64,000 bases of DNA from assembly GCA_977006965.1 (NCBI GenBank), contig OZ345356.1:1054001-1118000 (forward strand), written 5' to 3'. The notes beneath the pieces are model-generated. The model did not search any database. It was not told the DNA's origin and saw only the letters and a list, made by a program, of their open reading frames with translations. Shown here in pieces: positions 51,625 to 62,170 of the stretch. A program made the position numbers and the translations under genes. Source of the DNA: Phymatolithon calcareum. Lineage: Eukaryota; Rhodophyta; Florideophyceae; Hapalidiales. Position 1 is the stretch's first letter, and each line of letters opens with the position of its first letter.

Positions 51625-52554
51625 TCAGGTTTCAGCTTGACGGGAACACTTGATCATGGTAAGTAGAGCAGCTGCTATGGTTGCAACCGCACCGAGTACG
51701 GGGCCTAACCAGACCCATATGTTTAGCCCGTCATTGCTCTCTTGTGGAGGAGTCGGTCCAGTGCCTGGACCCGAAGTCGTGGAATTTCCTTTTGACCCCG
51801 AATTTCCAGTTGTAACCTCCCGTTCTGCAGGGGAAGGTGCTTCTGAGCCGGAAAGAGATCTCACCCCAGCGCTGGACGGCGATGGTGTTACTGGGCTCGC
51901 CGTTTGCGTAGCAGAAACGGTTTTCTTGGTTGGAGAAATTGCCTTCTTAGAACTGCCCCTCGGCCTGTCACTCGGCTTCGGGTTTGTCTTAGGAGGCGCG
52001 CCAGTCCGCCGCACGTTTTGAAAGCGATACACACAGGATCCCTTGGTGCTATAAAATACAAAATAGCGCACGCCCTTGACAGCCGGATACGGCTTGACAT
52101 AACCCGACGTAGTAGCATTGGTGTCTGAATTAGGACGCATGAACACGGCAGACCAAAGCCACATGGACTGTGACCGACAAGTAAATAGAAATGAGCCGGA
52201 ACCCGCAACGATGATGCCGACACGCTTCTTTTCATCGGCATTCCAGTCAGGAAGGCCGTCCCTTTCTTTCAGAGCAATTGAACCGCTTGAGCATGGCACG
52301 CCTCCGAATAGCACGTCCTGCGCTTTCAGCTTGTTCGTGCGACCGCGAATTTCGACGACGTCAGTGCATACGTCTAGATTACCACGTCGTAAGTTGTATG
52401 AGCCTGCGATTTCCGTGAAAGTAATGTCCGCAAGAGACCAGCCACACATCATCACGGAGAGAAGTAGGAACGGCATCATTCGCGGGAGACAAGAGAGCGA
52501 TGTGGGAATGGCGATGCGGGCGAGCAGAAGCGGACTGCATAGAACCTTTTTCAT
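51625..52554 (-). CDS. Type I membrane protein with mucin-like stalk
   Basis: The open frame starts at 52578 without an ATG. ATGs are at 52554 and, better placed for a signal peptide, at 52479 (MMPFLLLSVMMCGWSLA, cleavage before DITFTE). Numbered from 52578, the ectodomain (51-190) has four cysteines (71, 96, 134, 182), which could form two disulfides, and an N-glycosylation sequon NAT (154). A Ser/Thr/Pro-rich stalk (about 191-282) with a second sequon (NST, 265) leads to one transmembrane helix (IWVWLGPVLGAVATIAAALLT, 287-307). The cytosolic tail is only about ten residues (KCSRQAET). The layout is that of a cell-surface or wall-anchored glycoprotein. The ectodomain family is not recognised. 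No introns. Confidence 0.7.
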   Translation of the reverse strand: MKKVLCSPLLLARIAIPTSLSCLPRMMPFLLLSVMMCGWSLADITFTEIAGSYNLRRGNLDVCTDVVEIRGRTNKLKAQDVLFGGVPCSSGSIALKERDGLPDWNADEKKRVGIIVAGSGSFLFTCRSQSMWLWSAVFMRPNSDTNATTSGYVKPYPAVKGVRYFVFYSTKGSCVYRFQNVRRTGAPPKTNPKPSDRPRGSSKKAISPTKKTVSATQTASPVTPSPSSAGVRSLSGSEAPSPAEREVTTGNSGSKGNSTTSGPGTGPTPPQESNDGLNIWVWLGPVLGAVATIAAALLTMIKCSRQAET

Positions 52555-53220
52555 GCAGAAAACGAGGACAAAAAGCAATGCGAGTTGAGGTGGTGGATGG
52601 ATGGTGTCGGTGAATAGATTCCCTTATTGGAGATGAAGGTAATAGATCACAGAACGGAGCGCCGGGGGTCGTGCGCAAATTGTCGATAGTCTGTCATCGG
52701 ATGTCGTAAGGCAGTAGTCCCCTCAGTCGCCAAAAATGTGGAAACCAGCCACCACTGGAATCAGGTTTGTGTTACACAAAAAGCTGCTTTTCGTCTTCTG
52801 CTTCTGAAACCAGTTTTGAAAGCAAGGATGATGACGATGAAAAGGTTACGTAAAGATAGCTAGCAGCATGCTGAAGCAAAGGACATTACTTGTTTCAAAC
52901 AGCATCGCCTATTCGCACTGTACCATTACAGACATTCACACGTTTCAATCGTTCACGTCATCTTTTTGAAACTGCTGGACGGGGAGGTGCGGGAAACAGC
53001 ACTTTTTTGATATTTGACGCATGATGCTTCCATGGTTATTGATATCGATATATCATATCGGAGTTTGTACCTATTCCGCGAAATTGGTCTGTAATTATTA
53101 GTCCAGCAAGGTGAAACTTTGCAAAAAAAGAATATATGATAGCTCAATTAAATGACACGACACATTATCTTATTGGCCGGTTTCGAATCATGTTCGTAAC
53201 TTTTTGCAACTGTACCGCTT
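52555..53220. other. No gene recognised
   Basis: Upstream region of the membrane-protein gene, followed by AT-rich sequence without convincing frames. Confidence 0.4.
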
Positions 53221-53675
53221 TACAAGCGTTTTTGAAAAACACAAGCGAAACACAAGCGAAACACAAGCGACTTACAAGCGTTTTCAAATCTTTAAGAGCG
53301 TGTAGCGCTGAAACCGCTTACGGGATTTAGTTCAAAACCGGTGTGCTTTTTAGATTTGGATGAGGGGAAAAAAGCACGCTATATTTTATGGACCGTCCAT
53401 CTTTTCCCGAACCGTGCTTTTCAACATGCAAAACGCGATTGTTGCGAAATCAGTGTAGTTTTGCATTTTATAGGACGCCCGTGCCTCTTTAGGGCTGAAG
53501 GACGGTCAATTTTTTTTGGTGTCCTTTTTAGGTAGCCTGGTAAACTAAAAATGACAGCCAAAAGAATTATGATATAAACATCTCGGGGGGCTGTACAGAG
53601 CTTTGAAGTTTCACCTGCAAAAAGACAAGCGCTTGTCTTTTCGCTTGTCTTTTCGCTTGTTTCGCTTGTAAATCA
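53221..53675. repeat. Foldback block with inverted short-repeat arrays
   Basis: The left array (53221-53290) repeats acaagcgaaac about four to five times. The right array (53623-53675) repeats its complement, tcgcttgtctt. The outermost words gctttacaagcg and cgcttgtaaatc are also inverted. The 330-base spacer holds no gene. This resembles a small foldback or MITE-like element with repetitive ends. No target duplication was found. Confidence 0.65.
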
Positions 53676-55071
53676 AGTTCCGTAACGTTTGAAAATTTAA
53701 AATAGATCGAAATGATTGGCTCACTACACCAATGAAAAATTGTGTACTTCCTCACAATTGCAAAGAAAATTCTTCGCATACTGCTTTTTGATTGGACACA
53801 TTTCCAAACGATCAGAAGACAAATCATCATGCTTCGCGATTCTGATGAGCTCCAACATCAAAAAAACTCTGAATCATCGAAAACATCGAAAAAACGCTAT
53901 TTCCCGCAGCTCCCGGCAAGAAGCAAGGGCGGTATCCGCTACGTGCTTGTTTTTAAGCACAAAAGACGGGCTCTTTACGAAATCATCAAACTCGATGGTC
54001 TCTCCAAAGCGCTGGCAATTAATTTTTACAGTGCAATGTCGACATTTTGAATTATGTTCTGGCTGTGGTCAGCATCACAGCTGGGGTGCTAGAGAGTTTG
54101 TTGGCAAATGATAGTTGCAGAATGGGAATTACCGAGAAACTCCTAACAACAGAGAGCAGAGTTGAATGTTGTACCCTGCCGCCTCGTCCTATTGAGAGAA
54201 GTTAATTTGATGCAACAAGCCATGATAGACCCATCGACAATTGCAATATTTTCCGGGCAGTGCCCGATTTGTGTGAATAAGTTCCAGACGGCATCGGAGT
54301 TCAAATTTCAACTGCATTGTCTTCATCTCGGCCTCCTTCCCCGTTTTACTGCCATCACGCGCCCGCAGAGCGGTCCCACTAGAAGAACCGTTCATTTCGT
54401 CTTTCACGACATTTTTTGTACGATGTATATATATGCGTCTCCAGAAGAAGAAATCTACTCTAAATCGTTGGACATATGGACTGTAATCGGGTGATACACC
54501 ATAGCAGAACAACTTGCTCCGACCTGACACCTTGTCGAACTCGAATTTGAGCGTACGGTAGGAGAGTGTGCCCCACTGTTTCGGTTTGTGGGCAACATTT
54601 TGCACACGCTGCCTCACTACTCTACACCCTGTCCTGCTTCCTTGTTTGCTCGCCCCTGCGAGTAGTCATCTGCGTATTACTCCTCGTGCCGCTTTTGAGA
54701 AACGGAATCGCCAGTGTTGCAGATAAGACAACCGACTTTTTAAAAGAATTTGCTCAGTGACAGCCACCCTGTCATGGTGAGCGTGCTGCTTGATAGGGGA
54801 CACTTGGCACGCTTGCCGAGACAGTAAATCGACCATGAGCCCGTGTCAGAGATACCGTGCGAGGCGTTCTCTTGTCCGACACAACGAATGCTATCATCTC
54901 ATTTCACTCACTTCGGCCTCGAACGTGCTTGCAGAGTTGCGAGTATCCTCTGCCTCGCTGGAATAGCATATTTTGAAGTTTGCATCCACTACTACTAAAA
55001 TCGCTGTCTGTGTGTCTGTCGGTGTCTCTTTTCATTCTCATTGGTTACATTTTTACATCTACGTTTTGTGC
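53676..55071. other. No firm gene
   Basis: Two opposite frames overlap: plus 53742-54050 and minus 54189-54617 (142 codons, no ATG at its start). Neither has a recognised domain. The minus one has a coding look (YGVSPDYSPYVQRFRVDFFF) but is not enough for a call. Confidence 0.35.
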
Positions 55072-55250
55072 GGAAATTTATTGGCTGTTGGCAGTAACAA
55101 GATAAGGTTCAACAGGGTGGATTTGCACTGAGGTGAGGGATCACTCAGAATCCCCAGTGTTTTTCTTTTGTGGGAAATCTATTGGCTGTATGCAGTAGCA
55201 AGATAAGGTTCAACAGGGTGGATTTGTACTGAGGTGAGGGATCACTCGAA
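55072..55250. repeat. 101-bp tandem duplication
   Basis: Two direct copies start at 55072 and 55173. They share gataaggttcaacagggtgg and then actgaggtgagggatcactc, with several differences in the first 30 bases. Confidence 0.8.
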
Positions 55251-55289
55251 AATACATTTTTTGATGTGACCTAAGGTCGGAAAGTACAC

Positions 55290-56660
55290 GCGTAAACATG
55301 TGTAGATGGGGAGTGAGAGAAGGGGCTTACCTGAGGCATGGGTCGCAAAGGGTAAGAGGTGGGTGGAACAAGAGGAATACCAGAGGCGGAAGGGGTAAAT
55401 GGGGATTTCCATTAGGGCCGTATCAGAGGCAAGAGGAAAATATAAAGGGCGCAAGGGGAAAAAGAGGTGTGGTGCAAGGGCTAAAAAGAAAGTGATAAGA
55501 AGGGCACAAAGATAAAATGGGGCGTGACAAGGAGAGCAGTAAGGGGAAAAGGGAAAATAGAGGCTGAGAATGAAGTCGAAGAGGAAGGAACAACACAAGG
55601 GGGAGAATGGCGTAAAAGGAGAGTGACATAAAGGTGAAATGAGTGGGCTTAACGTTTGTGAGAGAAGTTTCAAGAAGGGCACAAGGGGTGACACAAAAGC
55701 GCAAGGAGTAGAAGAATAGTGATACAACGGGCGTACTAAGGGAAAAAGGAGCGACGAAAGGCTGCACAAGTAGTAAATGAAGACAACTAGAGTAAAAGAG
55801 CAATGAAAAGAAGGGCACAAGGAGTACAAGAGGGGTTAAGACAAGGTCAAAAGGGATGAAAATGAGTGACATAAAGCGCAAAAGGGGTAGAAGCCATGTT
55901 CCAAGAAGAACAAAGGGGAAAAAAGGGACAAGCAAGGAGGGCATAAGAGATACAATGTGAGTGACACAAGGGTAGGAAAGGTTAAAAACAGAAGTAAAAC
56001 GAAGGTCGTACAGATGGCAATGGAATCGCCTAAGTGACGAAAGGAGTAAGCGCAGAGTGACAAATAGAGTGAATAAGAAAAAGTTGAATGCAACAGGGGC
56101 GGACAGGGGAGAAACAAGAGCGGTGGTGCATAGCATGCGAGTAATGAAAAGTTTGGTGGATGAGCAGGCTAAGGAGCGAAATGTGGGGATAATCGAGCGC
56201 AGCACAATGACACATGAAGCGGAGCAAGAAGACAAGGGCACAAGGGGTAGAGGCGATGTGCCAAGAAGCGCAAAGGGGGAAAAAGGGACAAGCACAAGTG
56301 ATGAAATCGAAGTGATGCAAAACGCGGAAGGGGTAAAGCGAAAGCGACACGAGGGGCGTATCGATGGTAGCGGAGTGATGAAATTGTCGAAAGTAGTAAG
56401 CGGAGAGTGGCACAAAGGGTGAATAGAAAACATACAGAGTGACACAGGGTCGATGGAGGAGGAATGAGAGAGCCGATACACAGCACGCGAGTAATTAAAA
56501 TTTTTGCGGATCAGTAGGCGAAGAGTAAAATTTGGGGCTGACGGAGTGCAGACCAGTGACGCATGGAGCGGAGCAAGGACATAAGCTGGAACGTTGGGCA
56601 GATCAGGACACGGGATTCACACAAGGAGCGGACAAGGGTTAACGGAGGGTAAATGTGCAA
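55290..56660. repeat. Degenerate satellite, about 355-bp higher-order unit
   Basis: The plus strand is almost free of thymine runs and built from words such as aagggcacaaggggtag, gtgacacaa and ggggaaaaagggacaag. Longer matches recur at 350-360 bases: caaggggtagaggc at 56241 against aaaggggtagaagc at 55881, and gcgagtaat at 56136 against 56486. The strand asymmetry keeps minus-strand frames open for over 1 kb without meaning. Confidence 0.75.
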
Positions 56661-57516
56661 AACACGGAGACGGGAGGGGGACGGAGAAGGACACTAAATT
56701 GGAGGAATAGATATTTTGTTTAAGTTTTCCATACTTTACACTCTTCAATTTCCATCTTTTGCATAGGCGCAAAGCACCGCCACGGAGCCACTTGTTTTGT
56801 ACTGATACTTCGCCTTCCACGCCGGGGTCGCAGCGGACGGATTTCGAACGAACCGAATCAAGGAATTTGTGTAGATTCCGTGTCCGTACCTGTTCCGTTG
56901 AGTCAAAATCCCCCATGGGGTTGCGGGAAAATTCAAAAGTCCGAATTTTTTTGAAATCTGCACCTGCAGCATTGGCCATAGGCGAATTAACCAGAAAACC
57001 TCACGATGCGCATTTGATAAAAGTTGTAAAAACATTTTGTTGATAGCGACCTATTGCTTTTGGTACGGCGCGTTTCTGAAAGGTGATGCTAACATACTGG
57101 ACACATTTGTCAAATATAATGAGTGATCATCACCCACCTCACTGCTGATCACATCATGTGATCCGCAATGTGGTGGGCCTGACCAATCAAAGATTGAGAG
57201 GTGACAGCCAGCGTAAAATTCGTTGTTTGGCTCAAAAACGTTTTGGTGCAGTTCCAATTGCAGCTGCTGTGCAGTGCCGTATTGCATTACTGGTGTAAGT
57301 TCTATTTGTTGCTCGACATGTCTTCATAGGCAGCTTCAACGAACTTAGTTGCCTCGAATGTTCGCTTTCTTTAAACTTCGCTTGCCGAATTCTCGCCAGT
57401 TCTATAACTTTATGGGCAAATGGACACGAATTATGGTAGCAAGGACCAAGGTATTCAAATATTCGGTGCGATAAATAGGCTCGGTCAATCGAATGGCAAG
57501 AATTAGCTGGTCCAAG
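56661..57516. other. One possible minus-strand ORF
   Basis: An ATG-started minus frame (56617-56979, 120 residues) looks partly coding (KFLDSVRSKSVRCDPGVEGE) but runs into the satellite. No family is recognised. The rest holds no convincing frame. Confidence 0.25.
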
Positions 57517-57534
57517 TTGCCGAACGTTCGGCAA
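57517..57534. repeat. Perfect 18-bp palindrome
   Basis: ttgccgaacgttcggcaa reads the same on both strands. The half-word gccgaacgtt recurs at about 57727. Confidence 0.8.
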
Positions 57535-59040
57535 TTCAGCGATTTTTCGAAATTTTACCTACCGAAATTTTATGGAAAGCATGAACATTTTCCAGATCAC
57601 TGTGACGTTGTACGTTGTACAAGCTATGCGTGACAAAGTTTCGCAGTAAACTGTTCGGCTGTCTCGCGAACTCACGAGTGGGAGCTCATTAAAAATTGAC
57701 AAATTAGAAATTCAGCTACAAAACAGCCGAACGTTTGCCGAATGTTCGCCGAAAGTTTGGCGAATATTTGCTCTGTTGAACGATTAAGTCTATTCAGTGG
57801 GTTAACAACCAAGCAATTGTGCAATAGAATGTCGGAATGCACTGACGCATGCCTAAGTTGGAACATCACTGCATCTGACTGGAAATGCGTATCATTTCTC
57901 TGTCCAAAAAGGACACAGTGTTAAATTACAGCTTGCGTGCATTTCAATACCTCTGAAGTAAAGCAGCTGACTAAACTGCTGCTTGAAAAAATGTCTTTAT
58001 TATGCAAAGCAATGATAATGACTAAAAATTTGTGTTATTATTATGAAAAGAGCGAGCCCCAAACGCAAATACTGGCACACTTGCCATAAAGTTTTGGTTC
58101 ATCAATGGCACCAAATTATTCGATATTTCGAATTTTCCCGCAACCCCCATCCAGAATCATTCCGAAAAGCCAAAAAACTTTCCCTCTCCGTTCACTGGTT
58201 AAAAAAATTCGTTTGAAATTTTTCGCGAAAAATCCGCTCCAGAATTGTTAGTTTCATGTTCGCTCGTTCAATTCTTGTAAAAAAGTCGTCTATCCGCTTA
58301 AGATTAATCCGAATCCTCTCAATATTAGGCCGAAAATCTGAATTTGCAGACCAATACTTATCTAGTTTCATAAAAAGTACAAAAAAGTACTTTTCTGACT
58401 TGGCTCAGAACACCAGAAAATGAAAATAACAGATGTTTCTAATAATTAGGATTGATATCAGATTGAACAATTATTAATCAATCTGCTTGATCAAATCTTC
58501 CCAATCCGCTCCCGTTCCATTATTTTGTTTCAAATAATGCTTCCGTTCGCATTCGTTCAGAGAAATAATTTCATTGATTTTCAGTCCCTCAAAACAGAAA
58601 AAAATTTCCTGGTCCTGTTCCGCTTTGAATCCGCGAAGCTAATGGTGGTCTACTTTTGCACTCAGAATCAGTTCAGTCGAGCGGATTGGGAACGGAAAAG
58701 CGGAATAATCCGTCCTCTGCGAACCCTGCTTCCACGCTAACTTTAGAGCATCTCGAAAAGAGATGGCCAAACTGCGCCATTGCACATCACCCTAGAAAAG
58801 ATCAAAATTCAATAATATCAATGTTTAAAAAGGTCCGAATGAAAACTGAAGCAGACTGTAATTTAGAAAACACTTTTTATTGGCTAGTCAATTATGGGTT
58901 TTTGCTATTTATTCAAATTATATTTCCCATGTCGAAACGCAAGGCCATTTTGTGCAAGTACTGCACTCACATTCATGGTGCCCTGATTGTAAACGTTGTG
59001 CACCTCTATACTGCACAACGTATCATATGAATGTACGCTT
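57535..59040. other. No gene recognised
   Basis: AT-rich sequence with short frames and no recognised domain. Confidence 0.45.
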
Positions 59041-59086
59041 AGTGAAGAAGAAAGGTAGATTTTTATTTAAAAGTTAAGAACGCTTC
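59041..59086 (-). mobile_element. Very short 3' end of retroposon family A
   Basis: On the minus strand it reads aacttttaaataaaaatcta and a CTT tail. It is flanked by tgtacgctt at 59032-59040 and 59087-59095. It would be an extremely 5'-truncated insertion. Confidence 0.6.
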
Positions 59087-59243
59087 TGTACGCTTCGTCA
59101 GTATTTATGGCTTGCGGAGGAAGCTCTACATGTTGGCTCATCCAAGTACATCGCACGTAACATCGAGTGCACTATTTGCAGTGCATTTGCATGCAGTTGA
59201 ATCGGTGGTATGCGCAGCACCGAAAGGAGCACATGCATATTCC

Positions 59244-59712
59244 GCGCATGCGTCAGACCAACACCTGAATCAATCCTTGGTGACCTACCTAGCCTAGACG
59301 TCCAAACCGCAATCCAGCTCGCTAACAATAGAATAGAGTGGAAAAAACTCAGACCCTCGAATCGCTGCTAGACCCATTAGGGGAAAAGGCAGAATGAATG
59401 AATATTCCGCGCAAGCTAGCAGAGTACGACCGCGAAGGAGAAAACAGACTGGAAGCAGAAAAGGCGCTAGATGAGCTCTTACTATTTAGCAAGACATTCA
59501 TAGAACGCATTGGGAACGAAGAAGGCCTGTATTGATTCGCAGAAGGCAAGGCCGAAAGCGGTCGAGTCCAAGCACCAGCAACCCCGTAGAGGACCGGTCC
59601 GCCATTCTGGTTGACGTTCCGTGAGCTGCAAAAAGGTAGGTAGCATCAGAGGAAGCCTTGTTCATATCTTCGGCAGTCTGTGGGGCTTTTAAATAAACTT
59701 GAATAATAAAAA
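59244..59712 (+). mobile_element. 5'-truncated LINE, family B
   Basis: A 469-base insertion flanked by the direct repeat acatgcatattcc (59231-59243 and 59713-59725). It begins inside a frame that looks like the C-terminal end of a reverse-transcriptase ORF (ILGDLPSLDVQTAIQLANNR and IEWKKLRPSNRC, stop near 59350). About 45 bases later the small ORF 59398-59535 begins. The 3' tail (ggtaggtagcatcagagg ... gtctgtggggcttttaaata) and an A-rich end follow. This is the clearest evidence for gene order in these elements. Confidence 0.75.
59398..59535 (+). CDS. Retroposon small ORF, family B
   Basis: A complete ATG-started frame of 45 residues (MNIPRKLAEYDREGEN, then LEAEKALDELLLFSKTFIER and a short end). 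It matches the C-terminal third of the family A and C proteins (ALDEILAM, ALEQLLFF) but lacks the KWAFG-FPP core. It is therefore shortened, or the copy lost the upstream part. It lies after the presumed end of the RT frame. Confidence 0.45.
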   Translation: MNIPRKLAEYDREGENRLEAEKALDELLLFSKTFIERIGNEEGLY

Positions 59713-59896
59713 ACATGCATATTCCTGTGCCCCAAACGGGATGCGGTCAGGGGTTTCTGAAGCGGTTATAACACCCCCAAGCAGTGTAGCCGAAACGAAA
59801 AGGGGAAGTCTACTACCTCAGAACAGGGCTGATGAGCCATTTATCGCCGTCAACTTTCGGGACCAACCATGATTCGAAACCTCTCGGTAGTCCCGC

Positions 59897-59953
59897 GGGC
59901 GTGATTTCGGTCCCTCGGGCCCCCGCGGGCCCCTGGAGACCAAAATCACGCCC
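59897..59953. repeat. GC-rich hairpin
   Basis: Arms 59897-59912 and 59938-59953 (gggcgtgatttcggtc and its complement with one mismatch) enclose a GC-rich 25-base loop. The function is unknown. Confidence 0.7.
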
Positions 59954-60049
59954 TTGTGTCGTCCCTTGTGGTTCCTTATCCTGGCCGGTCCCTTAAGTTT
60001 CAGGCGATAACCTATACATATTAGCTGACCCAAGAGGAGATTAATATCA

Positions 60050-60345
60050 CGGAAAGCTCTGGACCAGTTAGTTTTCCTCATCATCGTCTTTTACGACGAC
60101 ATGGAATAGACACGCGTAAATAGAGCTTCGACTCTGAGCTTCACAAGAAATTTGATCAGTAGTCCCCAAGCTTTTTCATCCACATTTTTTCTGGGGGATG
60201 ATTCTTTGGAGCTAGGTCTCGGACATGAACGCGGGTTGCAGTGAGTTGAGTAGATTCATGAAGCTAGAAAGAGCAAAAAGTCTGAAACGCATCTCCCTTG
60301 TAGTCTCATGACTGTTTCTGAGGGCGTTTAATAAATTCCAAATTC
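60050..60345 (+). mobile_element. 5'-truncated retroposon end, family C
   Basis: It starts in the last codons of the small ORF (FYDDME then stop; FYEDME in the copy at 3256-3551). It continues through the family C 3' region to gcgtttaataaa and a short A-rich end. The 5' boundary is approximate. Confidence 0.65.
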
Positions 60346-60868
60346 AAAAAACCTGTTCATTTCGTCTGCGAGCAACATCCTGTTCACAGCAGAGACAAGA
60401 CCACTCTTCAAAGTTCCAACCCAGATCGGCACTGCAGAAGGCTGAATACCTTCCGCGCATCGATAGGCCTTCCCATTAATGATACGTGATGACGGTTAGA
60501 TTTGACTGGGGAAGACCTCCTTCTTCGAGCCATAATCACAGCAACTACTTCAAAGTGAAGTGACCGAAAATCAACACAGCTCAGTTCCTGAACGTATCGA
60601 AGAATCTCATATTGGTAGAAAGTGCGTTTATCGTTTCATTATTGCTCTCGAACTCTTGATGGGATGAATTGTGCTGTCGTCTATGGCGTTGTTTCACTCA
60701 ACGGGGATAAATATGCTCATTTATTTTTAAAATGTCCGAAGACGACAATTTTAGTTCATACCCAACTATTAAATTAACATATATCCCCATCTATTAGTTG
60801 TGCATTACCCACCTAATAACAAGAGGGTATATTCACAAATCCCATCTCCAAACTAAGTTCCATCCAGT
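60346..60868. other. No gene recognised
   Basis: No convincing frame; downstream region of the minus-strand gene that follows. Confidence 0.45.
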
Positions 60869-61231
60869 TCAGTTCACGAACAGTGCCCGCTCGGGGCACA
60901 TCGTATCCGGTACACGGCGTCCGTGACGAGAGGCAAATGGCTCAGGACAGGCTTCATCCCAGCCAGATAATACTTCCTCAATCATTGCCACAATAGACCA
61001 GCCCAGGCTTGGTTCCGACTGCGCATTATCATGGAAATGTGTAGCTTCGGTGTCGGCTGCATTGGAGGTACAAAAATTCCAGAAATCCTCATCCACTATG
61101 TCAACCAACACGTAGTAAACTCCTGTGGATTCCCCTCCATCTCCGTGCATATGTTCCTCAAAACAAAGTCCGTGCTGTTTCGATGATTGAATGGCGAAAT
61201 CATCAAACCTAACAGTGGAAAGGGAAGTCAT
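60869..61231 (-). CDS. DIVDE-family small protein, intact copy
   Basis: A 120-residue protein from ATG 61229-61231, of unknown function. It belongs to a family with three copies in this window. Shared core: GES-x(3-4)-V-x2-VLxDIVDE(D/E)FWxF at about residues 33-54, and LGWSIVAMIE at about 77-86. The protein is acidic, has no signal peptide or transmembrane segment, and ends CPERALFVN. The TATA-like word tataagtca lies about 95 bases upstream, conserved with the other two copies, and the leader between is also conserved. It is the only copy without a frameshift or rearrangement, so it is probably the functional one. Confidence 0.6.
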   Translation of the reverse strand: MTSLSTVRFDDFAIQSSKQHGLCFEEHMHGDGGESTGVYYVLVDIVDEDFWNFCTSNAADTEATHFHDNAQSEPSLGWSIVAMIEEVLSGWDEACPEPFASRHGRRVPDTMCPERALFVN

Positions 61232-61320
61232 GTTTGTTTTCGAGAAGCACAGTTCTGATGATCTTGGAGGTAGAAGTGGGTGGTTGCTTGCTTCACCACA
61301 AGTAGCTGGGGGTGCACCTC

Positions 61321-61329
61321 TGACTTATA
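61321..61329 (-). promoter_or_regulatory. TATA box of the DIVDE-family gene
   Basis: The minus strand reads tataagtca. The same word stands before the other copies at 44159-44167 (minus) and 61950-61958 (plus), followed in all three by a related leader containing gtgaagcaa. Confidence 0.6.
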
Positions 61330-61675
61330 AGCTTTTCGGAGTAGAGTCGAATGTAGACTTATAGCAATTCGAGCCTCTGGCAACATCTCCATATTTGGGT
61401 GACATGCAATATAATATAATGAGATTTGTCCTGCAAGATTTCTAACTCTACACGAAACATAACCATTTCATGCTCTGCAGTGCATGAATATGTCCGGCAG
61501 GCAGCATGTTGACCACAATTTTATGCCGAGCTCCGGGAAAGGTCATACACGTAACCGCAGTAGTGTGGTGCACATGTGAGAGAACTAATGAGGCAGCTGC
61601 TATCGCTTTGAACCGCGGTATGGATACCGAGGAAATTGGTTTCTTGCTAGCTATGTTCTTTCTTTCTTTTTTTAA

Positions 61676-61722
61676 ATCGAGATTTTTATTTAAAAGTAAC
61701 CAGCACATTTGTTGGCGCTGAT
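61676..61722 (-). mobile_element. Short 3' end of retroposon family A
   Basis: On the minus strand the piece reads tggttacttttaaataaaaa followed by an A/T-rich tail. It lies directly next to a second family A end in the same orientation. Confidence 0.5.
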
Positions 61723-61730
61723 TTAATTGG

Positions 61731-61835
61731 AAGAAAAAGAAAGGTAGATTCTTATTTAAAAGTTACCAACGCATCTGCTGAAACTTTACTAGTGCCAAGA
61801 GGTTTTGGCCGGATTCTGTCTAAAAAATGGTTTCT
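61731..61835 (-). mobile_element. 3' end of retroposon family A
   Basis: On the minus strand it contains agacagaatccggccaaaac, then gcagatgcgttggtaac and ttttaaataagaatctacc with a CTT-rich tail. This matches 20335-20430 over about 100 bases. Confidence 0.65.
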
Positions 61836-61949
61836 TTTTTTGTTTGTGTAACACGATTCTTACCCTAATATGGGTTTTCCGTAGTATCAATCGGTTGCAA
61901 TAGCAATTAAGTGTGATACTTCTGCGTTGAAACTGCACTCGTAAGCGTA

Positions 61950-61958
61950 TATAAGTCA
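61950..61958 (+). promoter_or_regulatory. TATA box of the frameshifted DIVDE-family copy
   Basis: The sequence tataagtcagatgcgcctcg resembles the promoter words of the other two copies. The ATG is about 215 bases downstream here, so the leader has gained sequence relative to the intact copy. Confidence 0.5.
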
Positions 61959-62170
61959 GATGCGCCTCGCAGACTTCTTGGAGGTGAAGCAATTCAAGCA
62001 AGCGCCTACACCTCCCCCAACTATTCTGATTTCACAAGATTGTGCGTGCGTCTTCTTGAACGAGAGGAATTGCTTGACCATAAAAGCCGGAGAAGTCAAA
62101 TTCAGTGAGATCAATTCTAATCGTCCTGAACTTCACCAATACTCTGGCTTTAGAAACGCAAAGGATCAAA

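Noticed and set aside
55423-56481. Minus-strand frame of 352 codons with many hydrophobic stretches, looking like a multi-span membrane protein
   Set aside because: It lies entirely within the purine-rich satellite. The Leu/Phe/Ser/Pro composition follows from the pyrimidine-rich complement, and several other frames are open in the same place.
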